The notes under the pieces are model-generated. The model had not been told where the DNA came from. It was given only the letters and a program-made list of their open reading frames with translations, and made no database searches. Made by a program: the position numbers and the translations under genes. A stretch of DNA of 64,000 nucleotides from Natronoglomus mannanivorans (GTDB lineage: Archaea; Halobacteriota; Halobacteria; Halobacteriales; Natrialbaceae). The stretch lies in NCBI GenBank assembly GCA_025517485.1, contig JAOPKB010000003.1, positions 124,001 through 188,000 on the forward strand, given 5' to 3'. The first letter of the stretch is position 1, and each line of letters begins with the position of its first letter. Below, piece by piece: positions 16,882 to 24,860 of this stretch.

Positions 16882-18126
16882 TCAAAACAGGTTCGCCTGC
16901 TGATACACCGAAATTCCCTCGTCCGTGATCTCGTACGGTTTGGTTTCTCGGGAGTGATTGGCGTCCCGAATCTTCTGAATCTCGATCGCCAGTCGCGTCT
17001 CGCTGATGGCGTCCGATCGAACGTACTGCAGGACGAACACCGCGTCGGTGAGATACTCGACGATACCGAACCGGGAGGCGTACGTCGTCCGTTCTGCGGC
17101 CTCACTGGTCAACATCGCCGTCACTCCGGCGTCCTTGAGACTCTGCGTGAAACCGAAGATTTCGTTCCGTCGCCGAGCCCGATCGTCGTACATCATTTCG
17201 AGTAACGAGACCGAATCGAGCACCAGTCGCGAGGCGTCGAAGTCCTCGATCAACCGCGGGAGTTCGCTCTGGATCGACGCCAGACTGTTGGCCATCTCGA
17301 CGGGATCCATGTCGACGACCGCCAGCTGACCCGCCTCGCAGTACTCGTCGAAGGGGTATCCCTTCTCCACTGCGCTGTTGATCACCCGCTCGCGGGTCTC
17401 CTCGAGCGTGATGAACACCGCGTTCTCGCCGTTCTCGAGGGCGTGGTTCAGAAACTGCAGGCCGAAGGTCGTCTTCCCGGTTCCCGCACCGCCGATGGTG
17501 ACGAGCAACGAGCGTTCGGGGACGCCGCCCTGGATCATTCGATCGAGTCCCTCGATTCCGATGTCGATTCGCGGCAGCGCCGAGTCGATCTCCTCGTCGA
17601 AGTTCGACTCGCCCGGTCCCGTAAAGCCGAACTCGAGATCCGAGAACCCCGCTGGCTTCTCCTCACCGTCGGCGTCGACCGTCGGAACTTCGACGTTCTC
17701 GAGTGCAGCGCCGAAGTCTTCGTCGAACAGTGAGTCAGAACTCGAGTTCGAATCTTCGTCTGTGTCCGACATCGATTCCGAGTTCGAATCTTCGTTCGTG
17801 TCCGTATCCGTATCCAAACTCGAATCTAACCCCGAACTCGAGGAATTCGAGATGGTCGTCTCGTCGCTCGTCTCGAGTTCGGACCCGGTGGCATCAGTTT
17901 CGAAGCCAGAACGGGACGCATCGGACGGTTCGCGCTCGATATCGATATCGACATCGGGCTCCCGCTCGCGACTGTCGTCCTCCCGCAACGCCCGTTCGAA
18001 CCAGTCGTCGGGTTCGTCTTCGCGCTCGCTCTCGACGTCACCACCCCCCTCACCGTCGTTCTCTTCGACCCCGAGCTCACCGTTACTGCTGTCGGGGCCT
18101 CCGCGCTCGTCACGGTCGTCACTCAC
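16882..18126 (-). CDS. KaiC/RadA-like RecA-superfamily ATPase with long acidic N-terminus
   Basis: A 414-aa protein from a GTG start. The first about 150 residues are a low-complexity Asp/Glu/Ser tail. The ATPase domain follows: IGIEGLDRMIQGGVPERS (typical KaiC domain entry), Walker A GGAGTGKT, a Glu pair in FITLEETRE (KaiC catalytic Glu motif), and Walker B SRLVLDSVSLL. It is a single-domain KaiC-like protein, often linked to signal transduction in archaea, and has a C-terminal winged-helix-like tail (TKPYEITDEGISVYQQ). An upstream in-frame ATG at 18192 would add 22 basic residues; I favour the GTG because acidic sequence starts there. Confidence 0.8.
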   Translation of the reverse strand: MSDDRDERGGPDSSNGELGVEENDGEGGGDVESEREDEPDDWFERALREDDSREREPDVDIDIEREPSDASRSGFETDATGSELETSDETTISNSSSSGLDSSLDTDTDTNEDSNSESMSDTDEDSNSSSDSLFDEDFGAALENVEVPTVDADGEEKPAGFSDLEFGFTGPGESNFDEEIDSALPRIDIGIEGLDRMIQGGVPERSLLVTIGGAGTGKTTFGLQFLNHALENGENAVFITLEETRERVINSAVEKGYPFDEYCEAGQLAVVDMDPVEMANSLASIQSELPRLIEDFDASRLVLDSVSLLEMMYDDRARRRNEIFGFTQSLKDAGVTAMLTSEAAERTTYASRFGIVEYLTDAVFVLQYVRSDAISETRLAIEIQKIRDANHSRETKPYEITDEGISVYQQANLF

Positions 18127-18447
18127 GTTCCGGCCCTCCGGCCCGTTCTCGTAACGATCCGTTCGAGAGGCCCGTCCCTCTCGAGCCGTCACACATCTCG
18201 AGCCCGGAACGGGTGACAGCAGACGAGTCCCGCCACTCGAGGCGTCGCTGGTGCGACCGATCGATCACGGTCGGGCCCGTTCGGGAGAGCCACGTCACGA
18301 CACAGATATCCATGGGTTCGCGGTTCGAGACAGCGTTGTCGCAGAACCGTTCAGGACAGGGGAGGGAAGCGACCCAAATGAATCTTGTTGCCGTACGGCG
18401 GGCAGGGACAGGGAGCTTTTTGCGTACAGGGGAGCAACCGGCGAGTG

Positions 18448-19362
18448 ATGGACGGGGACGAGGACGAGAACGAGGACGAAGACGAGAATGAGGGTGCCGA
18501 CACGAATACGGAGACAGACGCGGACGCCGACGTCCCGATCACGGTCGGAATCGTCGCCCAGCGAAACAACCGACGAGCACAGGATCTCGCCACCACGCTC
18601 CTCGAGACGCTCGAATCCGACGACGTCAGCGTCATCGTCGACGAGGAAACCGGCGACGCGACCGGCCACGACAGCGTCCCGGTCAGCGCGATGGGTAACT
18701 CCGATCTCGTCGTGAGTATCGGCGGCGACGGAACCTTCCTCTTCGTCGCTCGCGAGGCAGGGAGTGCACCAATCCTCGGTGTGAATCTCGGCGAAGTCGG
18801 ATTCCTGAACGCCGTCCCCCCTGCGGAGGCCGTCGAGACGGTCGTCCCGCTCGTCGACACGCTCCGTGCGGGCGAGGACATTCGAAGTCGACGCGTCGAT
18901 CGACTGCAGGCGACCGGCGACGACTGGGACCTCGCACCCGCGCTCAACGAAGTCGTCGTGCACGGCCCCCAGCGAGGCCACGGCGGTGGCGCCGAGATAG
19001 AGGTCCTCGTCGACGGCGAACGGTACGCGAACAGCCACGCCGACGGCGTCCTCGTCGCGACGCCCACCGGATCGACGGCCTACAACCTGAGCGAAGGCGG
19101 CCCGCTCGTCCGCCCGACTCTCGATTCGCTCGTCGTCACACAGATGTGTGCGACGGAGTCGATGCCACCGCTGGTCGTCGGTGCAGACAGCGAACTCACC
19201 TTCCACGTCTCCGGGGCCGACACCGGCTACGTGATCAGCGACGGTCGGAACAGACAGCAACTCGAGCTCCCGGCGACCGTCACAGTGTCCGTCGCCGGCG
19301 ATCCCGTGACGCTGGCCGGCCCGCGAGTGAACTTCTTCGACGCCCTCGAGAAACTCGAGTGA
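18448..19362 (+). CDS. nadK: NAD(+) kinase
   Basis: A 304-aa protein. NAD kinase phosphorylates NAD to NADP with ATP and is essential for anabolic redox supply. The GGDGT motif is at 92-96, the ALNEVVVH (NE motif) and TPTGSTAYNLSEGGPLV segments that bind the nicotinamide nucleotide follow in order. The first about 28 residues are a Glu/Asp/Asn simple sequence. The ATG at 18448 is supported by a TATA-like CTTTTTGCG about 30 bp upstream and by the loss of basic residues upstream. Convergent with the DsbA-like gene. Confidence 0.92.
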   Translation: MDGDEDENEDEDENEGADTNTETDADADVPITVGIVAQRNNRRAQDLATTLLETLESDDVSVIVDEETGDATGHDSVPVSAMGNSDLVVSIGGDGTFLFVAREAGSAPILGVNLGEVGFLNAVPPAEAVETVVPLVDTLRAGEDIRSRRVDRLQATGDDWDLAPALNEVVVHGPQRGHGGGAEIEVLVDGERYANSHADGVLVATPTGSTAYNLSEGGPLVRPTLDSLVVTQMCATESMPPLVVGADSELTFHVSGADTGYVISDGRNRQQLELPATVTVSVAGDPVTLAGPRVNFFDALEKLE

Positions 19363-19543
19363 GGGAGCCAGAGAAGACAGGAGACCGTTCTGAGCGTTAG
19401 AGATATCAGGTTATCTACCACACCGAACATCCGAACAGTGAGAATCTGTAGGAGAGCTCACGGACTGTCGCGAGTGGGACTGTAGGGAGTGGCAGGCTTC
19501 CGTTACTTGTACTTCTACCCTCTGTCGGATTCGGACTCGAGTG

Positions 19544-19549
19544 TTTTTT
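19544..19549. terminator. T-tract between convergent nadK and DsbA-like genes
   Basis: Six consecutive T on the plus strand, 182 bp after nadK in a convergent 254-bp gap; oligo-T is the main archaeal termination signal. The opposite strand offers only A, so this would serve nadK. Confidence 0.35.
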
Positions 19550-19616
19550 GTCACGAGATGTCCGGCAGACTTCGACCGGCTCGACAGTAGACGACGGAAC
19601 CGTGAACGCCCCGACG

Positions 19617-20249
19617 CTACGCCCCTTCGACCAGCCGCTCGAGTTGCGCCGGCGGGACGGCACCGCGGGCCGCGTACCCGTCGAAGAGAAACGTCGGCAC
19701 ACCTGTGATCCCTCGTTCGGCGGCCTCGGTGAAGCGTTCCTCGAGCCGATCGCGGCGATCGTCGTCCGCGAGCGCCTCCCGAACGAAGTCACTCGAGAGC
19801 CCGACGTCGGCGGCGAGTTCGGCGAGCACGTCGCCGTCGCCGATGTCGCGGCCGTCCTGCCAGAGCGCCTCGTAGATGGCGTCGTCGAAGGCTCGCCAGG
19901 CCTCGGGGTACTCTTCTTTGACCGCCAACGAAGCCAGTTGGGCCGGAAGCGAGTCGACCTCGGTCGCGATTTCCTGGGCCATCTCGACGTCGTAGCGCTC
20001 TTGCAGCCGTCGAACGTTCTGTCTGGCCTGCTCGAAGTACTCGTCGTCCTTTCCGTCGTCGACGTCGTGATCGATCGATCCGTCGGGGTTTCGCTTGCCC
20101 CGGCGCAAATCGAACGGCTGCCAGTCGATCTCGAGCCGGCGCTCTCGACTCTCCTGGTACTGCTCGAGTGACTGCCGGCCGAGGTAACAGAACGGACAGA
20201 CGTAGTCCGCGTAGACGAGCAATCGGTCAGTCTCGGTCTGATCGGTCAT
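19617..20249 (-). CDS. DsbA/FrnE family thiol oxidoreductase
   Basis: A 210-aa protein with a thioredoxin fold and a large helical insert, as in FrnE. The redox motif CPFC is at residues 18-21 after the first strand (LLVYADYV), and the cis-Pro loop is GVPTFLF (Pro185). It has no signal peptide, so it acts in the cytoplasm, where members catalyse disulfide exchange or isomerase reactions. The ATG at 20249 lies 27 bp from a TATA-like GACTTTTCC; the longer in-frame extension to 20435 is rejected as it overlaps the next gene. Confidence 0.88.
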   Translation of the reverse strand: MTDQTETDRLLVYADYVCPFCYLGRQSLEQYQESRERRLEIDWQPFDLRRGKRNPDGSIDHDVDDGKDDEYFEQARQNVRRLQERYDVEMAQEIATEVDSLPAQLASLAVKEEYPEAWRAFDDAIYEALWQDGRDIGDGDVLAELAADVGLSSDFVREALADDDRRDRLEERFTEAAERGITGVPTFLFDGYAARGAVPPAQLERLVEGA

Positions 20250-20337
20250 ATCTGTCGTAGGGAGCGATGACGGAAAAGTCGCGGGCTGACGGCGGCTGTC
20301 GCCGGGTCTCGTCGGGCGGTTGCGTTCAGGTTCGAAC

Positions 20338-21072
20338 TCACTCCTCGTCGGGCATCGACTCGTCGAACTCCCGATCGGTGAAACTCGGAAGGTTCGGATC
20401 CCGGTTCGGATTCCGGCCGTACGCCGGGAGCGCATCCTCGTCGAGTTGTGACTTCAGGACGCGCCGCAGTCGGTTCAGACTCGTCGTGTCCAGTCCGTGC
20501 TGGGCGGCGAGGTGTTTGAACGTCTCCTCGTCGGTGATGTCGTGGGCCTTGTACCGGCCGAACAGCTCGTCCATGCGCTGGGGCGAAAGCGCGCCGACGT
20601 CGATGTCGTCGAGTCCGAAGTACGCCTGTCGGTCGACGTCGACGACGTGGCGGATGACCACCAGTGCGACCTTCGGAATAGCACGCTGGCTCCCGAACTC
20701 CGTGAGGTCGATCTCGTCCATGATCCCCAGCGCGAGGTCTCGCTGCCACGGCGTCAACTCGAGGGCGTTACACAGCGCCTGGGTCGTCCGCAGTCGATCC
20801 AGGTGGTGGGCCCGCGCACCGTGGCCGGCGGTCGCCGTGTGCTGTTCGTCGTGCAGTCGTCGAACGTTCTCCGAGAGATCCGATTCCGGGGACTCCGCCC
20901 GTCCGATAACTGTCGCACTCGGTGTGACGATTCCCCAGCGGCGGACGGTACCGTCACGCTGGACTGCCGCCCGCGAGAGCGCACCGGCCCCAGCACGCAT
21001 CTCGAGACGTCTGGTTTCGGGCGCCTCGTCGGGATCCGTTGGAGGTTCGAGACCCGCCGTATCGCCTCTCAT
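20338..21072 (-). CDS. DNA-directed RNA polymerase subunit epsilon (haloarchaeal)
   Basis: A 244-aa basic-acidic mixed protein. The GTVRRWGIVTPSATVIGRA stretch (about 40-58), the SENVRRLHDEQHTATAGHGAR segment (split at 67-87), RTTQALCNALELTPWQRD and AIPKVALVVIRHVVDVDR match the protein I recall annotated as haloarchaeal RNA polymerase subunit epsilon; the central part looks like a cyclin-box-type helical fold as in TFB. Function in transcription is from that annotation, not from a catalytic motif. The start at 21072 is set by a TATA-like CATTTAACC (21096-21104) at about -28; 21087 is too close. Confidence 0.7.
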   Translation of the reverse strand: MRGDTAGLEPPTDPDEAPETRRLEMRAGAGALSRAAVQRDGTVRRWGIVTPSATVIGRAESPESDLSENVRRLHDEQHTATAGHGARAHHLDRLRTTQALCNALELTPWQRDLALGIMDEIDLTEFGSQRAIPKVALVVIRHVVDVDRQAYFGLDDIDVGALSPQRMDELFGRYKAHDITDEETFKHLAAQHGLDTTSLNRLRRVLKSQLDEDALPAYGRNPNRDPNLPSFTDREFDESMPDEE

Positions 21073-21095
21073 ACGTACGGTGGTCACACGTAGAG

Positions 21096-21104
21096 ACGGT
21101 TAAA
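21096..21104 (-). promoter_or_regulatory. TATA-like promoter of the RNA polymerase epsilon gene
   Basis: CATTTAACC on the minus strand about 28 bp before 21072. Confidence 0.45.
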
Positions 21105-21232
21105 TGCATCTCACGACGAGTGGTCGTACTCCCTGAACGTTTCGCGCTGAAAGGAAGTTCTGACTTCGACTGACTGCGCTCTCAGGAAGACCGGACTGAT
21201 CCCGTCGCTCGAGCAGTAGCGTTCGTAACCGT

Positions 21233-21277
21233 GAAAATCCCTTCGTAGCTTTACCTTGTGACCAGAGACACTTAAAG
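21233..21277 (-). repeat. 45-bp repeat, copy 1
   Basis: Read on the plus strand it starts GAAAATCCCTTCGTAGCT and ends CACTTAAAG. This copy has T instead of C at position 19. It is nearest to the RNA polymerase epsilon gene, 161 bp before its start. Confidence 0.95.
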
Positions 21278-21401
21278 AACGAAGCGGAATACGTCCGGGC
21301 AACCACCGGCGTCCCACTACGAACGTTTCCGGACGCTCGGATCCGTCAGTCGACTCCATCGAAACAATCACTACGCGGTCGCTCTCGAACTGATACCACA
21401 C

Positions 21402-21446
21402 GAAAATCCCTTCGTAGCTCTACCTTGTGACCAGAGACACTTAAAG
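21402..21446 (-). repeat. 45-bp repeat, copy 2
   Basis: Matches the consensus; differs from copy 1 at one position. On the minus strand a CTTTAAG box opens it, with the flank continuing CGAGAGCGAC about 15 nt past the end. Confidence 0.95.
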
Positions 21447-21705
21447 GGAAGCGGACGCCCGACAAATAAAGAACGGTATCCGTCAGCAACTGCCGTCACT
21501 GGAACGTGACTCGAGAGAAGACCGAATTTTTCGTCGCACATCCATAGAGCACCAGAAGCACGTGGGAGACCGAGTGGGTAGGCGTCAGATAGTCGCCATA
21601 CTGGCAGACCGGGTCGAGCTCTATCCGTCGTCGCCTCGGACCGACAGCTGTTCGCACCGCGTAAAACTCCGACGGATGCAGTCGCTCTTCGAGACGATAC
21701 TGCGG

Positions 21706-21750
21706 GAAAATCCCTTCGTAGCTCTATCTTGTGACCAAAGACACTTAAAG
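21706..21750 (-). repeat. 45-bp repeat, copy 3
   Basis: Differs from copy 2 at two positions (22 and 33). The minus-strand flank has CGAAGAGCGAC at the same place as copy 2 with a 1-nt insertion. Confidence 0.95.
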
Positions 21751-21844
21751 GAACATGCGGAGCCAGCTCTCGAGCACAGATATCGGACGGTGATTCCGAG
21801 AGAATCTCACCTAACGTTTCCACTCTCGGTACAGAGCTACTCTC

Positions 21845-21889
21845 GAAAATCCCTTCGTAGCTCTATCTTGTGACCAGAAGCACTTAAAG
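21845..21889 (-). repeat. 45-bp repeat, copy 4
   Basis: Substitutions at positions 22, 35 and 36 relative to copy 2; first 18 and last 9 bases unchanged. Confidence 0.95.
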
Positions 21890-22056
21890 AAACACTGGGT
21901 GGATGCTTTCGGATCCAGAGACCCACGCGGGGGGAAGATCGGAAGACCCGAAACGCCGGCGCAATCGATATCCGACAGTTCGTCGATCCAGTCGCCAGAC
22001 GACGACATTTATTCGACTGGCGACTCTGCACAGTCGCTACCTGATTACAACCGCAC

Positions 22057-22101
22057 GAAAATCCCTTCGTAGCTCTACCTTGTCACCAGAAGCACTTAAA
22101 G
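22057..22101 (-). repeat. 45-bp repeat, copy 5
   Basis: Substitutions at positions 28, 35 and 36 relative to copy 2; followed on the plus strand by AAACACTGG, shared with copy 4. Confidence 0.95.
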
Positions 22102-22191
22102 AAACACTGGTAGACACTCGAGACCAGGGCCGATCCGAACTGCTCGAGAGAAACCGCGGTCAGCATCGCAACTCTCGGGTCACGACCGCTG

Positions 22192-22236
22192 GAAAATCCC
22201 TTCGTAGCTCTACCTTGTGACCAGAGGCACTTAAAG
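22192..22236 (-). repeat. 45-bp repeat, copy 6
   Basis: One substitution (position 36) relative to copy 2. It is followed by AGAAGCGGACG, similar to the GAAGCGGACG after copy 2, so the similarity extends a little beyond 45 bp. It lies 137 bp before the mptA start. Confidence 0.95.
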
Positions 22237-22372
22237 AGAAGCGGACGGCGATCGAGAACGCGAGTCCGAACACGAACAGCGAGCAGGGCGGCTGACACGA
22301 CCCCCGTACTCACTGCCGGCAAAAATACTCCTTCCGAAAGGCCTAATCGCGCGCTGTCCCGAGTACCAGCCA

Positions 22373-23305
22373 ATGAGTCAACAACTGCCGGACGTACAGG
22401 CGACGGCACCCGACGTCACCGTCGGCCTCAGTCAGGTCGGCGTCACCGGCGTCGAAAAACTCGTCAAGCTCGCCCGCGAGGGAAAGCGGCCGATCATCCT
22501 GATGGCCGAGTTCGAAGTGTTCGTCGACCTCCCCAAATGGCGCAAGGGAGCCGACATGAGCCGCAACATGGAGGTCATCGACGAGATCCTCGAGGACGCC
22601 ACCCGTGAAGAGGCCTACCGAACCGAGGAGGTCGTCGGCGACGCCGCCGAACGCCTGCTCGAGAAACACGACTACACGACCAAAGCGTACGTCTCGATGG
22701 AGGCGGAGCTCATTCGTCACGAGCAAACGCCGGCGTCGGACCGAGAGACCCAACACAGCGTCGACATCATCGCCTCCGCGACGGCGACCGAGGAGGGCAC
22801 TCGCGAGGAGATCGGCGCCCGCGTCGTCGGGATGACCGTCTGTCCCTGCTCACAGGGAATGTCCGTCGCCCGCGCGAAGCAGAAACTCGAGGACCTCGAG
22901 GTCGAGGAGGAGAAAATCACGGAGTTCCTCGACGAGGTTCCCCAGCCGGGCCACTCCCAGCGGGGCCACGCAACGCTCACCGTCGAAGCGAACGGCGACC
23001 CGGACGTGGATCTGAACGACATCATCGACATCGCGCGCGACTCGATGAGCGCCCACATCTACAACCTCGCGAAGCGTCCGGACGAGGATCACATGACCTT
23101 TCAGTCCCACAGCAACGCCAAGTTCGTCGAGGACTGCGTGCGCTCGATGGCGGAGGGTGTCGTCGACGAGTTCGACCAACTCGAGGACGACGCGGTGATC
23201 ACGATGAAACAGTCCAACGACGAGTCGATTCACCAGCACAACGCCCACGCCGACCGCGTCGTCGAGATGGCGATGCTACGCGAAGAAGTCAACGGCGATC
23301 ACTGA
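22373..23305 (+). CDS. mptA: GTP cyclohydrolase MptA (archaeal type IB)
   Basis: A 310-aa protein of the FolE2/MptA family. MptA converts GTP to 7,8-dihydro-D-neopterin 2',3'-cyclic phosphate, first step of tetrahydromethanopterin/folate-like pterin synthesis in archaea. The zinc-binding Cys is in [11 protein letters not shown] (Cys around 160), with [11 protein letters not shown] and [19 protein letters not shown] as further conserved family segments and [19 protein letters not shown] near the N-terminus (positions about 47-65). A TATA-like AAAAATACT (22320-22328) would give a leader of about 20 nt. The six-copy repeat array is directly upstream. Confidence 0.93.
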   Translation: MSQQLPDVQATAPDVTVGLSQVGVTGVEKLVKLAREGKRPIILMAEFEVFVDLPKWRKGADMSRNMEVIDEILEDATREEAYRTEEVVGDAAERLLEKHDYTTKAYVSMEAELIRHEQTPASDRETQHSVDIIASATATEEGTREEIGARVVGMTVCPCSQGMSVARAKQKLEDLEVEEEKITEFLDEVPQPGHSQRGHATLTVEANGDPDVDLNDIIDIARDSMSAHIYNLAKRPDEDHMTFQSHSNAKFVEDCVRSMAEGVVDEFDQLEDDAVITMKQSNDESIHQHNAHADRVVEMAMLREEVNGDH

Positions 23306-23380
23306 GCGCGAACGCCAGTTCTCGTTTCGTTTTTGGCTCCCGTCCCCGGTATACCACACTGAACGAGACGCCGCGCGACG

Positions 23381-23914
23381 CTACGTTCTGTGACCCCATT
23401 CGGACGCCGAACCGAGACGGCGCTCGAGCACGCCAGCGACGACCGTCGAGAGGATGGACAGCCAGATCGCACTGAGCGCCAGTCCGAGAACGACGGCCGG
23501 ATACGAGTGAATCGCGATCGGCCCCAACAGGAGGAGCGGAACGGCGGCGAGGTAGAACACCGGCTCGAGCACCGCGGAGAGCCACGACGGCCCGAGTCCC
23601 GCCATTTCGGTGAGGCTCCAGCCGAGCAATCCAAGGATCAACACCCCGTAGACGGCGAGCGATCGCCGATCGGGCACCAGCACGCGTCGAAGCCACGGAC
23701 GGTCGGCGTCGCGACAGAGCGCCCGAACGACGAGCGAACCGACCACCGCGATCACCACTGCACCGACGAGCGCGGCCACGATACTGAGGACGATATTCGA
23801 CGTGGATGGCTCGGGTGAGTGGTGCTCGCTCGCGACGTCCCGGTTGATGTACCACACCGCTGGAAACAGCGCGGCGAAAAACGGGACGACCAGTCCTCGA
23901 GCGAAGTCCCCCAT
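23381..23914 (-). CDS. Membrane protein, hypothetical
   Basis: A 177-aa protein with four to five predicted membrane helices at about 6-22, 41-66, 84-102, 112-133 and 136-160, joined by short charged loops (CRDADRPWLRRVL). No family is recognised. A TATA-like AATATAATA (23934-23942) is about 24-26 bp before the ATG, in an AT-rich patch, supporting this start and a leaderless transcript. It is convergent with mptA and in line with the TrmB gene upstream. Confidence 0.7.
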   Translation of the reverse strand: MGDFARGLVVPFFAALFPAVWYINRDVASEHHSPEPSTSNIVLSIVAALVGAVVIAVVGSLVVRALCRDADRPWLRRVLVPDRRSLAVYGVLILGLLGWSLTEMAGLGPSWLSAVLEPVFYLAAVPLLLLGPIAIHSYPAVVLGLALSAIWLSILSTVVAGVLERRLGSASEWGHRT

Positions 23915-23987
23915 AGGCGAATATTGTCAATGCAATATAATAAGCCATCGATGGCCCCAGTCGACGGACGAAAGGCAGTCGGCTCCG

Positions 23988-24791
23988 TCAGAACTCGAGC
24001 GGCGTCGCTTCCTCCCACGTCGGGAGGAACTCCTCGTGGACGTCGGCGGCGAACTCCGGATCCTTGAGGTCGATCATCCCGAACGCTTCGCCGGAACCGA
24101 GCGGGTTCGGAACCTGAATACACACCTCGACGCCGTCGATGATGTTGAACGTCCCGGTCACGTTCTGGCTCGTCCGGACCGAAAAGTCGTCGCGAGCCTG
24201 TAACGCTTCCTGATACCGGTGTCCGACGTTCTCGGACAACGAGCCCACGAGATCTCGGCTCATCAGGATGTCGACTGCGACGCCACGGTCGAGTGCGTCC
24301 TCGAGGTGAGCGAGGACGTCCTCGCCGACGGTCCGGATGTCCATCTGCGGGGAGGGGTCGGCGGCGACCATCACGATATCCCGATCGGCCGCGGTCAACC
24401 GTTCTAGGAGGAGGTCGATCGTCTCCTCGGGGCCGACGGCGGCGGTCCAGAACTGCTCTTCGACGGGTTCGGCGGCGTCGAGCTCGTCCGACAGGTCGTC
24501 GACGATCGACTCGTACTGGTCTGCTTTCTCCGCGAGTTCGCGTTTCTTGTCGTCTAACAGCCTGTCCAGGGCGGTCGCCGGCTCGACCGCGACGTACTTC
24601 TTCGGTCGACTGGCGGTCTGGCTCCGGACGAGGTTGTACTGTTCGATACTGTTGAGCACGTCGTAAATCCGCCCCATCGGGACGTCGCTCGCTCGAGACA
24701 ACTCCTTGGCCGTTGTCGGACCGGTGTTCAAGAGCGTTCGATAGGCCCGCGCTTCGTATTCGGAGAGCCCGAGGTCCCTGAGACTGGCCAT
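23988..24791 (-). CDS. TrmB family transcriptional regulator
   Basis: A 267-aa protein. TrmB-type regulators bind DNA through an N-terminal winged helix and respond to sugars or other metabolites. The HTH is at about 3-70: LRDLGLSEYEARAYRTLL, then TTAKELSRASDVPMGRIYDVL. A coiled coil (about 85-115, DDKKRELAEKADQYESIV) leads to a phospholipase-D-like effector domain (about 120-260). The ATG at 24791 is 28 bp from a TATA-like CGTTTATG (24816-24823). The ligand and targets are not evident; haloarchaeal TrmB homologues often control gluconeogenesis genes. Confidence 0.87.
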   Translation of the reverse strand: MASLRDLGLSEYEARAYRTLLNTGPTTAKELSRASDVPMGRIYDVLNSIEQYNLVRSQTASRPKKYVAVEPATALDRLLDDKKRELAEKADQYESIVDDLSDELDAAEPVEEQFWTAAVGPEETIDLLLERLTAADRDIVMVAADPSPQMDIRTVGEDVLAHLEDALDRGVAVDILMSRDLVGSLSENVGHRYQEALQARDDFSVRTSQNVTGTFNIIDGVEVCIQVPNPLGSGEAFGMIDLKDPEFAADVHEEFLPTWEEATPLEF

Positions 24792-24815
24792 ACCCCCACG
24801 AACCCGACCGACGAC

Positions 24816-24823
24816 CATAAACG
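24816..24823 (-). promoter_or_regulatory. TATA-like promoter of the TrmB gene
   Basis: CGTTTATG on the minus strand centred 28 bp before 24791; decides against the in-frame start at 24818. Confidence 0.6.
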
Positions 24824-24860
24824 CTACGGTAGTTTGACCGGCAGTCGAGAGAACGGCCAG

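Larger units (their letters stand above)
21105..22372. other. 1.27-kb geneless region carrying six 45-bp repeats
   Basis: No open frame here looks like a haloarchaeal protein on either strand: frames are short, Arg/Ser-rich, and the repeat copies fall in different frames. The only organised content is six dispersed copies of a 45-bp element in one orientation (21233, 21402, 21706, 21845, 22057, 22192), with unlike DNA of 124, 259, 94, 167 and 90 bp between them. It separates the RNA polymerase epsilon gene and mptA, which are transcribed away from each other. Confidence 0.85.

Noticed and set aside
21233..22236. CRISPR array
   Set aside because: Repeats are 45 bp but gaps are 90-259 bp and irregular, there is no cas gene, and the repeats vary between copies.
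21111..22409. Protein-coding repeats on the minus strand
   Set aside because: Copy spacings of 169, 304, 139 and 212 bp are not multiples of three, so frames change; substitutions do not favour synonymous sites.
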